Of a DNA stretch of 64,000 bases, positions 41,229-51,240 are shown in pieces (within the stretch, counting starts at the first letter, position 1; each line of letters begins with the position of its first letter). Under the pieces are notes generated by a model. The model was not told where the DNA came from, searched no databases, and saw only the letters and a list, made by a program, of their open reading frames with translations. A program made the translations under genes and the position numbers. Source of the stretch: Pyropia haitanensis (lineage: Eukaryota; Rhodophyta; Bangiophyceae; Bangiales; Bangiaceae); contig SDUX01000008.1 in assembly GCA_008729055.1 (NCBI GenBank), positions 3,125,756 to 3,189,755 of the forward strand, read 5' to 3'.

Positions 41229-42529
41229 TCAAGTCCGGTACACATGGCGCTCTGGCCCCCGCCATGCACCCCCCCCACCGCCTCCTCCCCCCACGCCTCG
41301 GCCATTCTCGTCAGGAGCAGACGCGGGGCGGGCCATAGACGGGTCGTACTCGTCCATGATGCGGTTGCCAATCACGTGCACGCGCTCAAGGTCCACGGGA
41401 AAGAGCTCCGACCACGCAATCAGCCGCCGCCCCGACGCGTCACGGGACTTGCCGTCGGGGAGGGGGACGCGGCAAAAGCCGGCCGACAAGTGAAACACCG
41501 CCGCCGCGATCTCCCGCTCGCAGTACTGCACGTGCATGTAGGTGCGGAGGCTGTCGTTGATGAAGTTCCACGCCACCTGCGTGACCTTGCTCTGCAGGTG
41601 TGACGCGGGGATGAAGGTCTTGGTCATGGCCCACACGTGCTTGTAGGCGTGGTCGACCGTCAGGTCAAAATGAAGAACGCGGAGCAAGACACGCTCCTTG
41701 ATGAGGAGCTTCTCCTTCTCCGCAAAGTAATTAGGGTGGGACTCGCGCACGTCTTCACCGTCAGGGAAGTCCTGAGGGGGGGGGACGGAAGGCGCACGAA
41801 CAGAGCACAGCAAAGGAGAAAGGCAACAACAACGCAAGTGGATGGCGCCATCATACGGGAAAAAAGGAACAGCCCACACGACAAGCGTGTCAACAAGGAG
41901 CAAGAACCAGCAGTATCGCGTGAGCAAGTGCCCCAGTGAATGCGCCGACCCACCGACCACTCGACAGGCGGTCATGCCCGCCCCTCGCAACCACAAGAGA
42001 GAGCCACCTGTCCCAGAGGGGAAACAGACGGCGGGAGGAAGCAACGTACCGCGCTGCCCTTGGTCTTGACTTTGATGATAGCGTAAATCACCTCCCGCAA
42101 CCGCTTGTGTGTCTCCTGCACCTTGCAAGCGAGGAAGAGGCAGGCGCCCGCCACATCATACGGGGCGTGCTTCTTGAGCGACTCGATCATGTAGAACCGC
42201 TGCCAGTACTTGATGGCCACCGCCGTAGTCAGCATCGGCAGGCGCAGCAGCCGGGAGGCTTCGCGGAGAATGTCCGCAATCCGCGCGACGGTACGGGCCT
42301 CGGAGATGGCCTCGACGCCATCCGCCCGAGAGGGGGAGTTGGCAATCTCCTCGGCAGAGAAGAGCCAAGCAGAGTCGGACGACATGGCAAAGGTGTCGGC
42401 GGCCGTGGGGGCGGGCGCCGCGGCCGTCACGGGGGGCGGCTCTCCCGCCGGGGCGGCCGACGACGAAGGGGGGCCATGGTGATGGCCACTACCACCGTGG
42501 TGGTACGAGGATGGGCTTACTAGTTGCAT
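41229..42529 (-). CDS. Cyclin T/K-type transcriptional cyclin, two exons
   Basis: Exon 1 (42529-42050) encodes a Ser/His/Pro-rich N-terminus (MQLVSPSSYHHGG) and the first cyclin fold: RLPMLTTAVAIKYWQRFYM, DVAGACLFLACKVQETHKR, LREVIYAIIKVKTKG. The intron (42049-41772, 278 nt) begins GTACGT and ends CCCCCTCAG and is in phase. Exon 2 (41771-41229) continues KEKLLIKERVLLRVLHFDL, VDHAYKHVWAMTKTF, TQVAWNFINDSLRTYMHVQY and EREIAAAVFHLSAGF, then WSELFPVDLERV. This order is the two-box fold of cyclin T/K, partner of CDK9/CDK12-type kinases that phosphorylate the RNA polymerase II C-terminal domain. Total 340 residues, with a Gly-rich tail. Cyclin L is a less likely alternative. It is divergent from nitrite reductase. 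Confidence 0.85.
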
Positions 42530-43277
42530 GGCGGAGGGGAGGGCTGTCCCGCGGTGGAGCGGAAGAACCGCGGTCGACAGGGAGGGCAGGTGAAGGACGT
42601 GATGTGAAGTGGGCAGTAGCGTTGCAGCGCGGAGGCGCCAAGATGCTCGGGTTGGCCGCAGCCAAGTCGAACCGTAGCTGAGACAGGTGACTTTGTAGCG
42701 GTGAAAAAAGTAATTATTGGCAGTGCTGTACTCTCCCTGTGTGAGTTGGTGTGGTGCCAATACCAATACAAGATACGTTCTTTCTGATGATCAAGTACGT
42801 GCCAACGAAAATGGATGTGACCAACGAATCGTGGCGTCACACTCGCCGGCCCGGTCGCGCAACCGGTCGAAGCACACGCAATGCCCCTTGCCGGACCCCC
42901 GTGGCAGGGAGCTCCGGGAGTCGACAATTTCCGTGCTGGCGCTGTGTGGTCACTGCGCGTTTGTGTGCAACAGATCGCGCCATACGCCTGGCTGGGCTGT
43001 CTGGGGGGGCCCCTGCTCAGCAGTGTCTCCCGTTCCCCACTCAAGGGTCTCTGGGGCAGGCATGGGGCGGCCCACAGCTCGGGTGCCGCAGCCAGACGGG
43101 TCACAGTCGCGTCAACCCAGGCTTCTCGTTTCGGAGCAGGTGCCGCGACCCAGCACGTGTTCCTCCTGACTGTGACAGTGACGACGACGGTCTGTTTGGC
43201 GACGACGACGGTAGCAGTAGCGGCTCGTCGACAGCGACCTGCGTCTCTGCTGGGCGCCTGACTGCAGCGTGGGCATC
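42530..43277. other. Divergent promoter, cyclin / nitrite reductase
   Basis: About 0.75 kb with lower GC around 42700-42850. It should contain the promoters of both genes and any nitrogen-responsive sites of nitrite reductase, but no known motif could be assigned. CTGCAG just before the start at 43278 might be a splice acceptor of a leader intron. Confidence 0.35.
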
Positions 43278-45074
43278 ATGGTGTCATCGACCGCCTTTGT
43301 TGGTTGCGCCGCCGGTAGCGTGGGGGCGCAGCTGTCCTCGACCGCCTCGGCCTGGGCCAGCCCCGAGGTGGCCACGACGGCCGCCCGCCCCGCGGCGGCG
43401 ACGGCCGTGGCCACCCGCCACCGGGCGTACCCCTCCATGGTGGCGGCGCAGCCCAAGGAGGCGAGCGAGGTCCCCTCTGGCCTCAAGTACCTTCCAGAGG
43501 ATGCGCAGGAACGGGCGCGCACGGCGTCGGGGAAGTTTGAGAAGCTCAAGATTGATAAGGACGGCTCGGCCATGTGGACGGAGATCCATGAGCTCGCGGC
43601 CCTCCTCAAGGCTGGGGAGACCAAGTGGGAGGACATTGATGGGGATGACATGGACATGCGGCTGAAGTGGGCGGGCCTCTTCCACCGCCGCAAGCGCACG
43701 CCGGGGCGGTTCATGATGCGCCTGAAGGTACCCAATGGCACCCTGTCTTCTGAGCAGCTGCGCTTCCTCGCCGGCTGCATTTCGCCGTACGGGGCGGACG
43801 GGTGCGCGGACATTACGACGCGGATGAATATCCAGCTTCGGGGCATTGTCACGGAGGACGCCGCCGGCATCTGTGACGGCCTCTACGACATTGGGCTGAC
43901 GAGCTTCCAGTCCGGCATGGACAACGTACGGAACATGGTTGGGTCGCCCATTGCGGGCATTGACCCGCACGAGATTGTGGACACCCGCGCCCTGTGCACG
44001 GAGCTGAACGACATGATTACCAACTTCCGCAAGGGCAACCCTGAGCTGTCCAACCTGCCCCGCAAGTTTAACATTTGCGTGTCTGGCTCGCGTGACGACT
44101 TTGCGCACACCCACATCAATGACATTGGGCTGGTGCCGATGGTGGCCGCGGACGGGGAGGTGGGCTTCAACGTTGTCGTTGGCGGCATGTTCAGCATCAA
44201 GCGCAACGTCGAGGCGGTACCTATGGACGTGTGGCTGACGCAGTCCCAGGTGACGCCGTTTTGCAAGGCGATGCTCGAGGTGTTTCGGGACCAGGGCGAC
44301 CGCAAGGTGCGCCAAAAGACCCGCCTCATGTACATGATTGACCAGTGGGGGGTGGACGGCCTTCGGGACCGTGTCGTGAAGCAGATGGGCGGGGTGGAGC
44401 TGGCACCGGCGGTTGTCCCTGGGCCCGAGTACGACACCCCGTGGCCGCGGCGGGACATTCAGGGCGTGCACGCGCAGAAGCAAGAAGGGCTCTCGTGGGT
44501 GGGCCTCAATGTGCCCGCGGGTCGTCTCACCGCCGACGACTTCCTGACCATGGCCGACGTGGCCGACCGGTACTCGGGCGGCGAAATGCGGGTGACGGTG
44601 GAGCAGAATGTGCTCTTCCCCAACGTGGCCAATGACCAGGTCGATGCCCTCCTTGCCGAGCCGCTTGTGGCCAAGTACCCAGCGACCCCCGGCCCGCTAG
44701 CCGCGGGCCTGGTGTCGTGCACGGGTGCCCAGTTTTGCGGGATTGCGCTCATCGAGACCAAGAACCGGGCGATGGACCTGGTCAAGGTGCTCGAGTCGCA
44801 GCTGGAGATCCCCCAACTGGTCCGGATGCACTGGACGGGGTGCCCGAACAGCTGTGCACAGGTGCAGGTGGCGGACATTGGGCTGATGGGGTGCCCGGCG
44901 AAGAAGGATGGCAAGGCAGTGGAGGGCGTCAAGATCTTCTTGGGTGGCTCCATTGGCGAGGGCGCCGAGCTGGGCGAAGAGGTGGCCAAGGGCATCCCCG
45001 CCGACTTTGAGGACCTCGTGCCAGCCATGACCAAGATTCTCGTCGAGCGGTTTGGCGCGACGGTGCGGGCATGA
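43278..45074 (+). CDS. NIR: Ferredoxin-nitrite reductase, plastid-targeted
   Basis: 598 residues. It reduces nitrite to ammonium in the plastid with six electrons from ferredoxin, using siroheme and a 4Fe-4S cluster. The first 60 residues (MVSSTAFVGCAAGSVG and following) are Ser/Ala-rich and acid-poor, a transit peptide. The body has both ferredoxin-like half-repeats: RFMMRLKVPNGTL, CADITTRMNIQLRGI, FNICVSGSRDDFAHTH, FNVVVGGMFSIKR. The cluster ligands are complete: Cys481 and Cys487 in CTGAQFC, Cys522 and Cys526 in GCPNSC. Length equals higher-plant and algal enzymes. Sulfite reductase is less likely because the sequence follows nitrite reductase around the cluster (GAQFCGIALIETKNRA). It has one exon. 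No nitrate reductase or transporter lies nearby in this window. Confidence 0.95.
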   Translation: MVSSTAFVGCAAGSVGAQLSSTASAWASPEVATTAARPAAATAVATRHRAYPSMVAAQPKEASEVPSGLKYLPEDAQERARTASGKFEKLKIDKDGSAMWTEIHELAALLKAGETKWEDIDGDDMDMRLKWAGLFHRRKRTPGRFMMRLKVPNGTLSSEQLRFLAGCISPYGADGCADITTRMNIQLRGIVTEDAAGICDGLYDIGLTSFQSGMDNVRNMVGSPIAGIDPHEIVDTRALCTELNDMITNFRKGNPELSNLPRKFNICVSGSRDDFAHTHINDIGLVPMVAADGEVGFNVVVGGMFSIKRNVEAVPMDVWLTQSQVTPFCKAMLEVFRDQGDRKVRQKTRLMYMIDQWGVDGLRDRVVKQMGGVELAPAVVPGPEYDTPWPRRDIQGVHAQKQEGLSWVGLNVPAGRLTADDFLTMADVADRYSGGEMRVTVEQNVLFPNVANDQVDALLAEPLVAKYPATPGPLAAGLVSCTGAQFCGIALIETKNRAMDLVKVLESQLEIPQLVRMHWTGCPNSCAQVQVADIGLMGCPAKKDGKAVEGVKIFLGGSIGEGAELGEEVAKGIPADFEDLVPAMTKILVERFGATVRA

Positions 45075-47263
45075 GCGGGAGATGGCGACGCGGAGCCCCT
45101 TTCCCCCCCCCCCCATCACCCCCCTCGTTTGACCTGAAGGAGCTCTTCTGCCGCACCCCCCCACCGAGAGGTCGCCGTGCATCAATGTTTCACGGTGGTT
45201 GCCCGTGCGGGTTACCGGTGTGGTTTGTTAGGACAGGGACAATAATATGCGTAGGTTACTGCACGAGGAGAGCCCCGCGAGGAGGTGACCGTATACCCGG
45301 TGTCGGACCTAGTCCCCTTGCCGTTCGTGACCCCTGTTGCTGGCTTCGCTCGCTCATTCGAGATTGTTGGGCTGACGCGCAGACCGGACCGGCGCGGGTG
45401 TTGAGCCACTCGCCATGTAGCCCGTGACGGCGGCTCTCCAGAAGGACACACGCTCTGGACTGGGTGGGGCTAGGCATACAGAAACCACGAGGGATGCCCT
45501 AACCAGACAGGACAAAAAGACATCCCCATTCTGGCCATCGGGTAAAACGGGTGGACGCATTGGCCGTGACAGCAACGATGTGACGGACGACGACGGGGTT
45601 GGTACCAAGCCATCTTCTAGCGTGGTAGCCATGATGGCATCTCAGTGCGTCGCCATAATGGCTGCCGGCTGTTGGACAGGGTCCGCGCCTCATGTGCGAC
45701 GTCTCGAGGCCGGACTTGTCCTGGTATGCTAGCTTCTGAGTGGTTGACGTCCTACAACACGATCGCCCAATGAAGGGTCCCAGAGCGGACGTGCGGCCGG
45801 GAGCCCAGAGTTGCAAGATTTCAGTGAAATCATGCTCGGAAGCTTTGATTTCACTATAATTATCGTTCGTTTCAGTTCATAAATATAAAAATCATGATTG
45901 CTGCCACGTGTAGATGTAGCCCCCAGTTCGAAGCACCCAATATTGTGGAGACCAGGGGCGGGCCGGTTCACATGTAATCAAACGCCCCCCAGAGGGATTT
46001 GATAACGGCGGGGGGTGTTATCCAATTATCAAACCCCCACAGCACCTCTGGGGGGGGGTTGGATAACATGTTATCCGACCCCCTTCAGAGGTCGTGAGGG
46101 GAGTTTGATAACAGGGGGGGTGTTATCCAGTTGCTTTCTGACAGTCGTCGCACCGACCGAGACAACTTACAAAATATAATCAAAACAAGAAAAGTATTTG
46201 CACCATAACAAAAAAGCATTGATTTAATCTAGATTGATCACAGCAGGAACAAAAAACGTTAAGTTTTTGCCAACCCTGGAGAGGGCCTGAGCAGGCCACT
46301 GCCGTGCCAAGTCCCCTGCGCACAGTCCTTTGGTGTGGCCCGGGCGGCGCTTGTGATGCAAGTACGTACGGAAGCGCCTCCGAGTGTCTCGCGTACCCCC
46401 CATTTCCAGCCCCTCGCGCGCCGGTTCTGCGCCGCCGCTCGCCCCTCCACCGAGGGCGGCCCCGCCCCACAGTTGAGGCGCCTTGGCTGCCGGCCGGGCG
46501 TGAAAGCCCTGCGGAGCTCCCGCTGTCTCCCCCGACGGCGGCACCTGGACCGCTCGGCCAGACCCGCCGCCGCTCCCCCCGAGCAACGCCCCGTCATCTC
46601 GGGTGGGGCGTGTGTGGCGCAGCCGGGAGCGCCACCATCTGCTCGCCGCCCCCTCGCGCGCGCCCGCCGCCGCCACCGGCCGCCTGCGCATCCCCACCAC
46701 TTGGTAGCTCGCACACCCCCCCCCCCCCCCCACACTGCTCCCTCGTCGGCGCCCCCGTCGCTCTGGGCCACTGCCGACGCACCGCGTGCCTGCGCGGGCC
46801 GCGGCGGGGGGCGCGGCGTTGTCCATCACGCCCGCGCGGCCGCCGCCGGCCGTGAGGTCCCATTGCGCAGCGTGACCGACGCGCCGACCCCCCCCGCCAC
46901 GACGCTGCCTGTGCGATACGGGCCGCATCGCGACCCCCCCCCCCCTCACTGACGCACCTATCCACCCCCCCACCCGCCATTCGACTCAATCGCCCACCCA
47001 CCTACAACCCCTATCCCGACTGCTGCCGCCCGTGCTCCGCACGCCTTCGCGCCTCCCGCCCACTGCGAGCTGCCTGCAGTGGGGAGCGCCGCTGCGGGGC
47101 CCACACGCCGCCGGGCTGCGCCGGTAGGAGCTGCAGACCGTGGCCCCGCTTTCCGTGTCGGCGATACCCTACCGACACTGCTGCCGGCTGTCTGTCGTAC
47201 CGCCCCTCCCCCCCCCCTTTCCTCCCCTCCTCTCTCGCCCCATTCCCCTCTCCCCTCCCTGCC
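45075..47263. other. Intergenic region with an AT-rich island
   Basis: 45075-45780 has balanced composition and no gene. 45780-46260 is strikingly A/T-rich for this genome, with a hairpin cluster at 45985-46130 and A/T-rich borders (45840-45905 and 46165-46260). 46260-47260 is GC-rich and ends in a CT-rich leader (47190-47263) before the WD40 gene. The island looks inserted, but no convincing terminal repeats or target duplication were found. Confidence 0.4.
45985..46130. repeat. Cluster of GATAAC/GTTATC hairpins
   Basis: GATAAC and GTTATCC occur repeatedly in both orientations, separated by G or C runs. The centre is a perfect 16-bp palindrome GGATAACATGTTATCC (46061-46076). It is flanked on each side by CCAGAGG/CCTCTGG-type inverted segments and C5/G5 blocks, so the whole region can fold into nested hairpins. 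It may be a miniature inverted-repeat element or a protein-binding cluster. Confidence 0.65.
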
Positions 47264-48898
47264 ATGTCCGCCTTTGCGCCGTGCCCGCCGGTGCGGTGCC
47301 GGCCGTCCGTCGGCAGCGGCGCGGCGGGCGTGGCGCGGGCGGTGGGGCGGCGGCCCGCCCAAAGGGCGGCGCTGCCCACCCGGCAGCGCCCGCGCGTGCA
47401 GCCGCCGCCGCTGGTGTGTCAGTTGAGCAATGCGGATGACACGCCTGCGGATGAGTCGGTGCCGTCCCCGTCGCCATCCTCCTCTTCCTCCTCTTCCTCC
47501 TCGTCGTCCTCTTCCTCCTCTGCCTCTTCCTCTTCTTCCTCTTCTTCTGGGCCGGACGCTGCGCCGTCGGGGACGTTTAGCCCCCCTTGGGACGTCCTGG
47601 CCGCCCGCGTGTCGGCCGCCCGCGCGGCGGTGGTGGCGGAGGACAAGCGGGTGGCGGCCAACTGGCACAGCGGCACCTTTACGCAGACGGTGGTGGGCGC
47701 GCTGACCGACGTGGTCGGCGGTGCCTCCCCCACCGAGGCGGTCTGCCGCGTGTGCCTATCCGGCGGGCTCCTCGCGTGTGGCACCACGGAGGGAGACGTG
47801 GTGGTGTGGGCGCTCGCCGACGAGGCGGAGGGGCCCGCCACGCCGGTGGGGCGGTGGCGCCTCTTTGACGGGCCCGTCACCGCGCTGGACTTTGATGGGG
47901 GGCGCGTCGCCGCGGCGAGTGGGGCGGGGGGGGTGCGCGTGGTCGGCGTCGCGCGGGTGGTGCGGGAGGCACGACGGCGGCGGCCACGGGGAGGGGTGGG
48001 CGGCCTGGACGGGGGGGGCGGGGGGGGCGTTTTGCCAGTAGACGACAGCCCAGACCGGCTCACGGGCTGGGCTGAGGAGGGTGGTGCCGCGACGCCCCCA
48101 CCCGTGCCGCCGTCGTCTGCGCCCCTGTCGGCCGCTGCCACCGCTGCCTCCGACGCAGACGCTGCCGCCGTTGCTGCGCAGACGGCCGCCGCGGCCGCCG
48201 CCGCCGCCGCCGCGTCACCCGGCCCCGTCGTGGGCGCCATGTGGGCGACGGGCCACGACGCGCCCGTGACAGCGATTGCGCTGTTGCCCGGCGGGCGGGT
48301 GGCGTCGTCGAGCCTCGACGGCACGATGGTGGTGTGGCACGCGCCGACCGGCGCGCGCCTGCACACGGTCCGCGTCGGCGGCGCCGTCACGGCCATGACG
48401 CTCGGCGGGGACTACCTGCTCGCCGGCACCGACACGGGCCGCGTTACCGCCTACTCCCTCACTGCCTCGTGCGTGCACGTGCTGTCGTTTGACGCGACCA
48501 CCCCCGCTGCCGTGTCGGCGCTCCACATGCACGGCGACACGATGCGGCTGGCCATTGGCGGGAGCGACGGGAGCTTGCGGCTGTGGGACTTTCAGGGCGG
48601 CGCGCTCGTGTCGGCCGTTGGCGGCGCGCACGACCAGGTGGTGGTGGCGCTGCAGGGGGACGCGCACAAGGTCGTATCGGCGGGCGCCGACGGGGCGGTC
48701 AAGGTGTGGTCCGCCGTGAGCGGGGAGCTGTGGTACGCGGTGGTGGGCTTTTCTACGGACTTGGGGGGGGTCAGCTACGAGGGGCGCGTGCTCGTCGCGG
48801 ACGGCACCGCCGGCTGCTGCCTCATCCACGAGTTTGATGCCGACGGACCGTCGCCGCTGCCGCCGCTGCCGCCATCGGGACAGGGGCCGATGTTGTGA
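47264..48898 (+). CDS. WD40-repeat protein, probably plastid-targeted
   Basis: 544 residues from ATG 47264. The N-terminus (MSAFAPCPPVRCRPSVGSG) is rich in Ala, Pro and Arg, lacks acids and has an early Phe, resembling red-algal plastid transit peptides. A tract of about 25 serines (47480-47552) follows. WD40 blades are seen from about residue 155: VCLSGGLLACGTTEGDVVVW, TALDFDGGRVAAASG, a low-complexity insert, TAIALLPGGRVASSSLDGT with MVVWHAPTG, AMTLGGDYLLAGTDTGRV, LRLAIGGSDGSLRLWDF-like, VVSAGADGAVKVWSA and a final blade. Seven or so blades fit one propeller. Such proteins are scaffolds; the partner is unknown. The frame is intact and intronless. Confidence 0.75.
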   Translation: MSAFAPCPPVRCRPSVGSGAAGVARAVGRRPAQRAALPTRQRPRVQPPPLVCQLSNADDTPADESVPSPSPSSSSSSSSSSSSSSSASSSSSSSSGPDAAPSGTFSPPWDVLAARVSAARAAVVAEDKRVAANWHSGTFTQTVVGALTDVVGGASPTEAVCRVCLSGGLLACGTTEGDVVVWALADEAEGPATPVGRWRLFDGPVTALDFDGGRVAAASGAGGVRVVGVARVVREARRRRPRGGVGGLDGGGGGGVLPVDDSPDRLTGWAEEGGAATPPPVPPSSAPLSAAATAASDADAAAVAAQTAAAAAAAAAASPGPVVGAMWATGHDAPVTAIALLPGGRVASSSLDGTMVVWHAPTGARLHTVRVGGAVTAMTLGGDYLLAGTDTGRVTAYSLTASCVHVLSFDATTPAAVSALHMHGDTMRLAIGGSDGSLRLWDFQGGALVSAVGGAHDQVVVALQGDAHKVVSAGADGAVKVWSAVSGELWYAVVGFSTDLGGVSYEGRVLVADGTAGCCLIHEFDADGPSPLPPLPPSGQGPML

Positions 48899-49495
48899 GG
48901 CGGCGGCGGCGGTGGCGGGACGGGGCGGTCGCCGCGGCGACTGTGCTCGTGGCGCACGCCGCGGGCCGCGCACGGCGTGCGTCCCGCGGCCGGGCGCGCG
49001 CCTTTGTTTTTGTCTTTCGGGCTACCTCTGTTTTGTGTGTCGTTCCGATCGAGCGGGCTGCCGCCTTTTTTCCCTCTTCTTTCCTTTCTTGCCCCCCTCA
49101 ACCCCCACCTGGTGTCACGCCCGCCTCGCCCTGTATGTGTCGTTTGTCTTTTCCCCAGCTGTTTTTTTTTTCTCCCCCGCTCTTCGCCCTCGGAGGTACC
49201 ACGCCCCAATTTCCAACGGGCCGCCCGCTCAGCTTGTCTTTCGTTTCCGCGCCCCCCCCCCCCCCTGTCGGGACAGACCTCCCCAACCGCGTGCCGCCGG
49301 CCGCCCACCGCCCGTCCCGCCCCCCACCACCGGGCGCACGGGACGGGTCGCTGGAGCCCCGCGCCGCGCGCCACCGCGATACCGGCGGCGGCGGCTGCCG
49401 CCGCCGCCGCCAGCCGCCCACCGGCCGCCGCGCCCCCCCACGACCTGGCACGCGCGGCGCTACTCCCCCCCCCCCCCCCCCCCCCCCCCCCGCCC
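48899..49495. other. Convergent 3' region
   Basis: Between the WD40 gene (+) and ORC2 (-). It contains T-rich stretches (49010-49180) and C runs (49253-49265, 49466-49493). Probably 3' UTRs. Confidence 0.35.
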
Positions 49496-49695
49496 TCAGT
49501 CCTCGCCAATCCCCACCAGCACCCGGTCCATCGCCGCCCCCCCCAGCGTCACGACCAGCGCGTCGGGCGCCGCGTCGTTGACGCGCAGCACCTCGTGGTC
49601 GACCATCTCGCGGAGGACGGCGTCCAGCGCGGCCGGGTTGCTCACCACAAACGCCGCCCGGCACTTGGCGTAGAGGACCTCCTTGGACACCGCCA

Positions 49696-49732
<37 letters not shown>

Positions 49733-50887
49733 GGCTGGGGTGCCACGCGCGGCGGCAGCGGCGGCAGCGGCACCGCCAGGCGCGGCACCCGCGCCGCCGC
49801 CACCGGCGGCGGCAGCGGCGGCGGCACCTCCCCCCCCCCGCCAGCAGCCGCGGCGGGCCCCGTGTGGAGCGCCTCCCCGCGGGCGGCGGCGTCGAGCTTG
49901 GCGAGCACGCGGAACACGCCCCGCCCATTCGGGGTGAGGCTCTTGAGGAACATGACCGCCGCGTCCACGGTGGGGCCCTCCCCCCCCCCAGCGGCGGCGG
50001 CGGCGGGGCCCCCCCCGCCCAGCCCCCCGCCCCCCCCCCCCCCAGCGGCGGTGACCCCCCCCCCCCCCGCCGCGCCACCCCCCCCACCCTTGAGGACGTC
50101 CACATAGTAGGCCGCCTCGGCGGTGTAGGGCTCGCCCGTCTCCACGTGCGCGTACGCCCAGTGCGCGCCGCCGGCGGGCCACGGCACGAGCAGCCCAGCG
50201 TTGACGTGGTCGACCGACGCGAGGAAGGCGACGCCGGGCACCGCCGCCAGCGCCGCGAGCGCCGCCTGCGACCGCGCGTCGCGGAGCCCCGGGCCGTCTA
50301 GGTTGTGGACGATCACCAGCAGGGCCGGCCCGCCGGCGGCGGCACCCCCCCCCCCTCCACCCCCCCCCCACCGCCGTCGCCACCACCGTCGCCACCGCCG
50401 TCGCCACCGCCGTCGCCGCCGCGGCGCCCCCCCCCCCAGCGCGGGGCTCTGCCAGCGCCGCCCGCACGGCGCCGACATAGTCCTCCAGACACCGCCGTCG
50501 GTACGCGCCCTCTGGTACGCGCAGCACCCGGCGGACGAGGCTCGCCAGCGCCGCGCGGAGGGACAGGCTCGGCACGTACCCCCGCAGCACCACCGCCGAC
50601 AGCGCGGGCGACCGGCCGTGCGCGGCGCGGCCGTACGCTTCGAGGAGGCCCGCCTTGGAGCCCACCCCGTGGACGAGCACCCCAAAGCCGCACGCGTGGA
50701 GGTGCGCCCAGCGGCCAAAGTGGGCGGCGGCGAGGGCGGACCGCCGCGCGAGCGTCGCCGCGGAGGGGGGGGGGGGGGGGTGCCGGGGGGGGGGCGGGCG
50801 GGAGGGGGGGGAGCTGCAAGTCCCAGACGGTGCGGTTGGATGTCACCGCGCGGCCGCGGTGCGCTTCCAGGTACGTCGGGCCGCACA

Positions 50888-50961
<74 letters not shown>

Positions 50962-51240
50962 GCACCCCCCCCCCCGCCGCGGCGGCGGCGGCAGCAGCGG
51001 CAGCGGCGGCGCCCAAATCGCCCCCCCCCCCCCCCCCTCACCCGACGACGAGCCCTCCTCCTCTGAGCTGCTGCGGCCGCCGCCGAGGCGGGGCGGCGCC
51101 GGCGGCCGCGGCGGCCGCCGCGGCCGCCCGCCGCCGGCGGCGGCCGCGCCCCCGGAGGGCCGCCGCCGCTTGGGCGGCGCCCCGTCGGCGGCGGCGGCGG
51201 CGGCGGCGGCGCGACGGTGGGGGGTGGATGAGGCGGGCAT
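49496..51240 (-). CDS. ORC2: Origin recognition complex subunit 2, frame-interrupted
   Basis: ORC2 is a structural AAA+-like subunit of the complex that marks replication origins and loads MCM with CDC6. The ATG at 51240 opens [20 protein letters not shown] with a basic PPKRRRPSG cluster (nuclear signal) and acidic Ser-rich sequence. Family blocks then appear in order but in changing frames: GPTYLEAHRGRAVTSNRT, GFGVLVHGVGSKAGLLEAYG, VLRGYVPSLSLRAAL, LLVIVHNLDGPGLRD, VAFLASVDHVNAGLLVPW, FLKSLTPNGRGVFRVL and the C-terminal YAKCRAAFVVSNPAAL with LREMVDHEVL. Changes fall at G/C runs (about 50765-50810, 50340-50365, 49700-49850), so run-length errors are likely. Low-complexity Gly tracts interrupt the fold. 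TGA at 49496-49498. Confidence 0.82.
50890..50958 (+). repeat. (CCG)n microsatellite within the ORC2 region
   Basis: About 23 uninterrupted CCG triplets. On the ORC2 strand they read as Gly, Ala or Arg runs depending on frame. It lies between the acidic N-terminal region and the first conserved block. Confidence 0.85.

Noticed and set aside
39977..41371. 464-codon minus-strand frame downstream of and overlapping the cyclin gene
   Set aside because: It overlaps the cyclin coding end in another frame, has no domain and is explained by high GC keeping frames open. A further cyclin exon is not excluded.
43284..44483. 399-codon minus-strand frame
   Set aside because: Antisense to nitrite reductase; a shadow frame with no domain.
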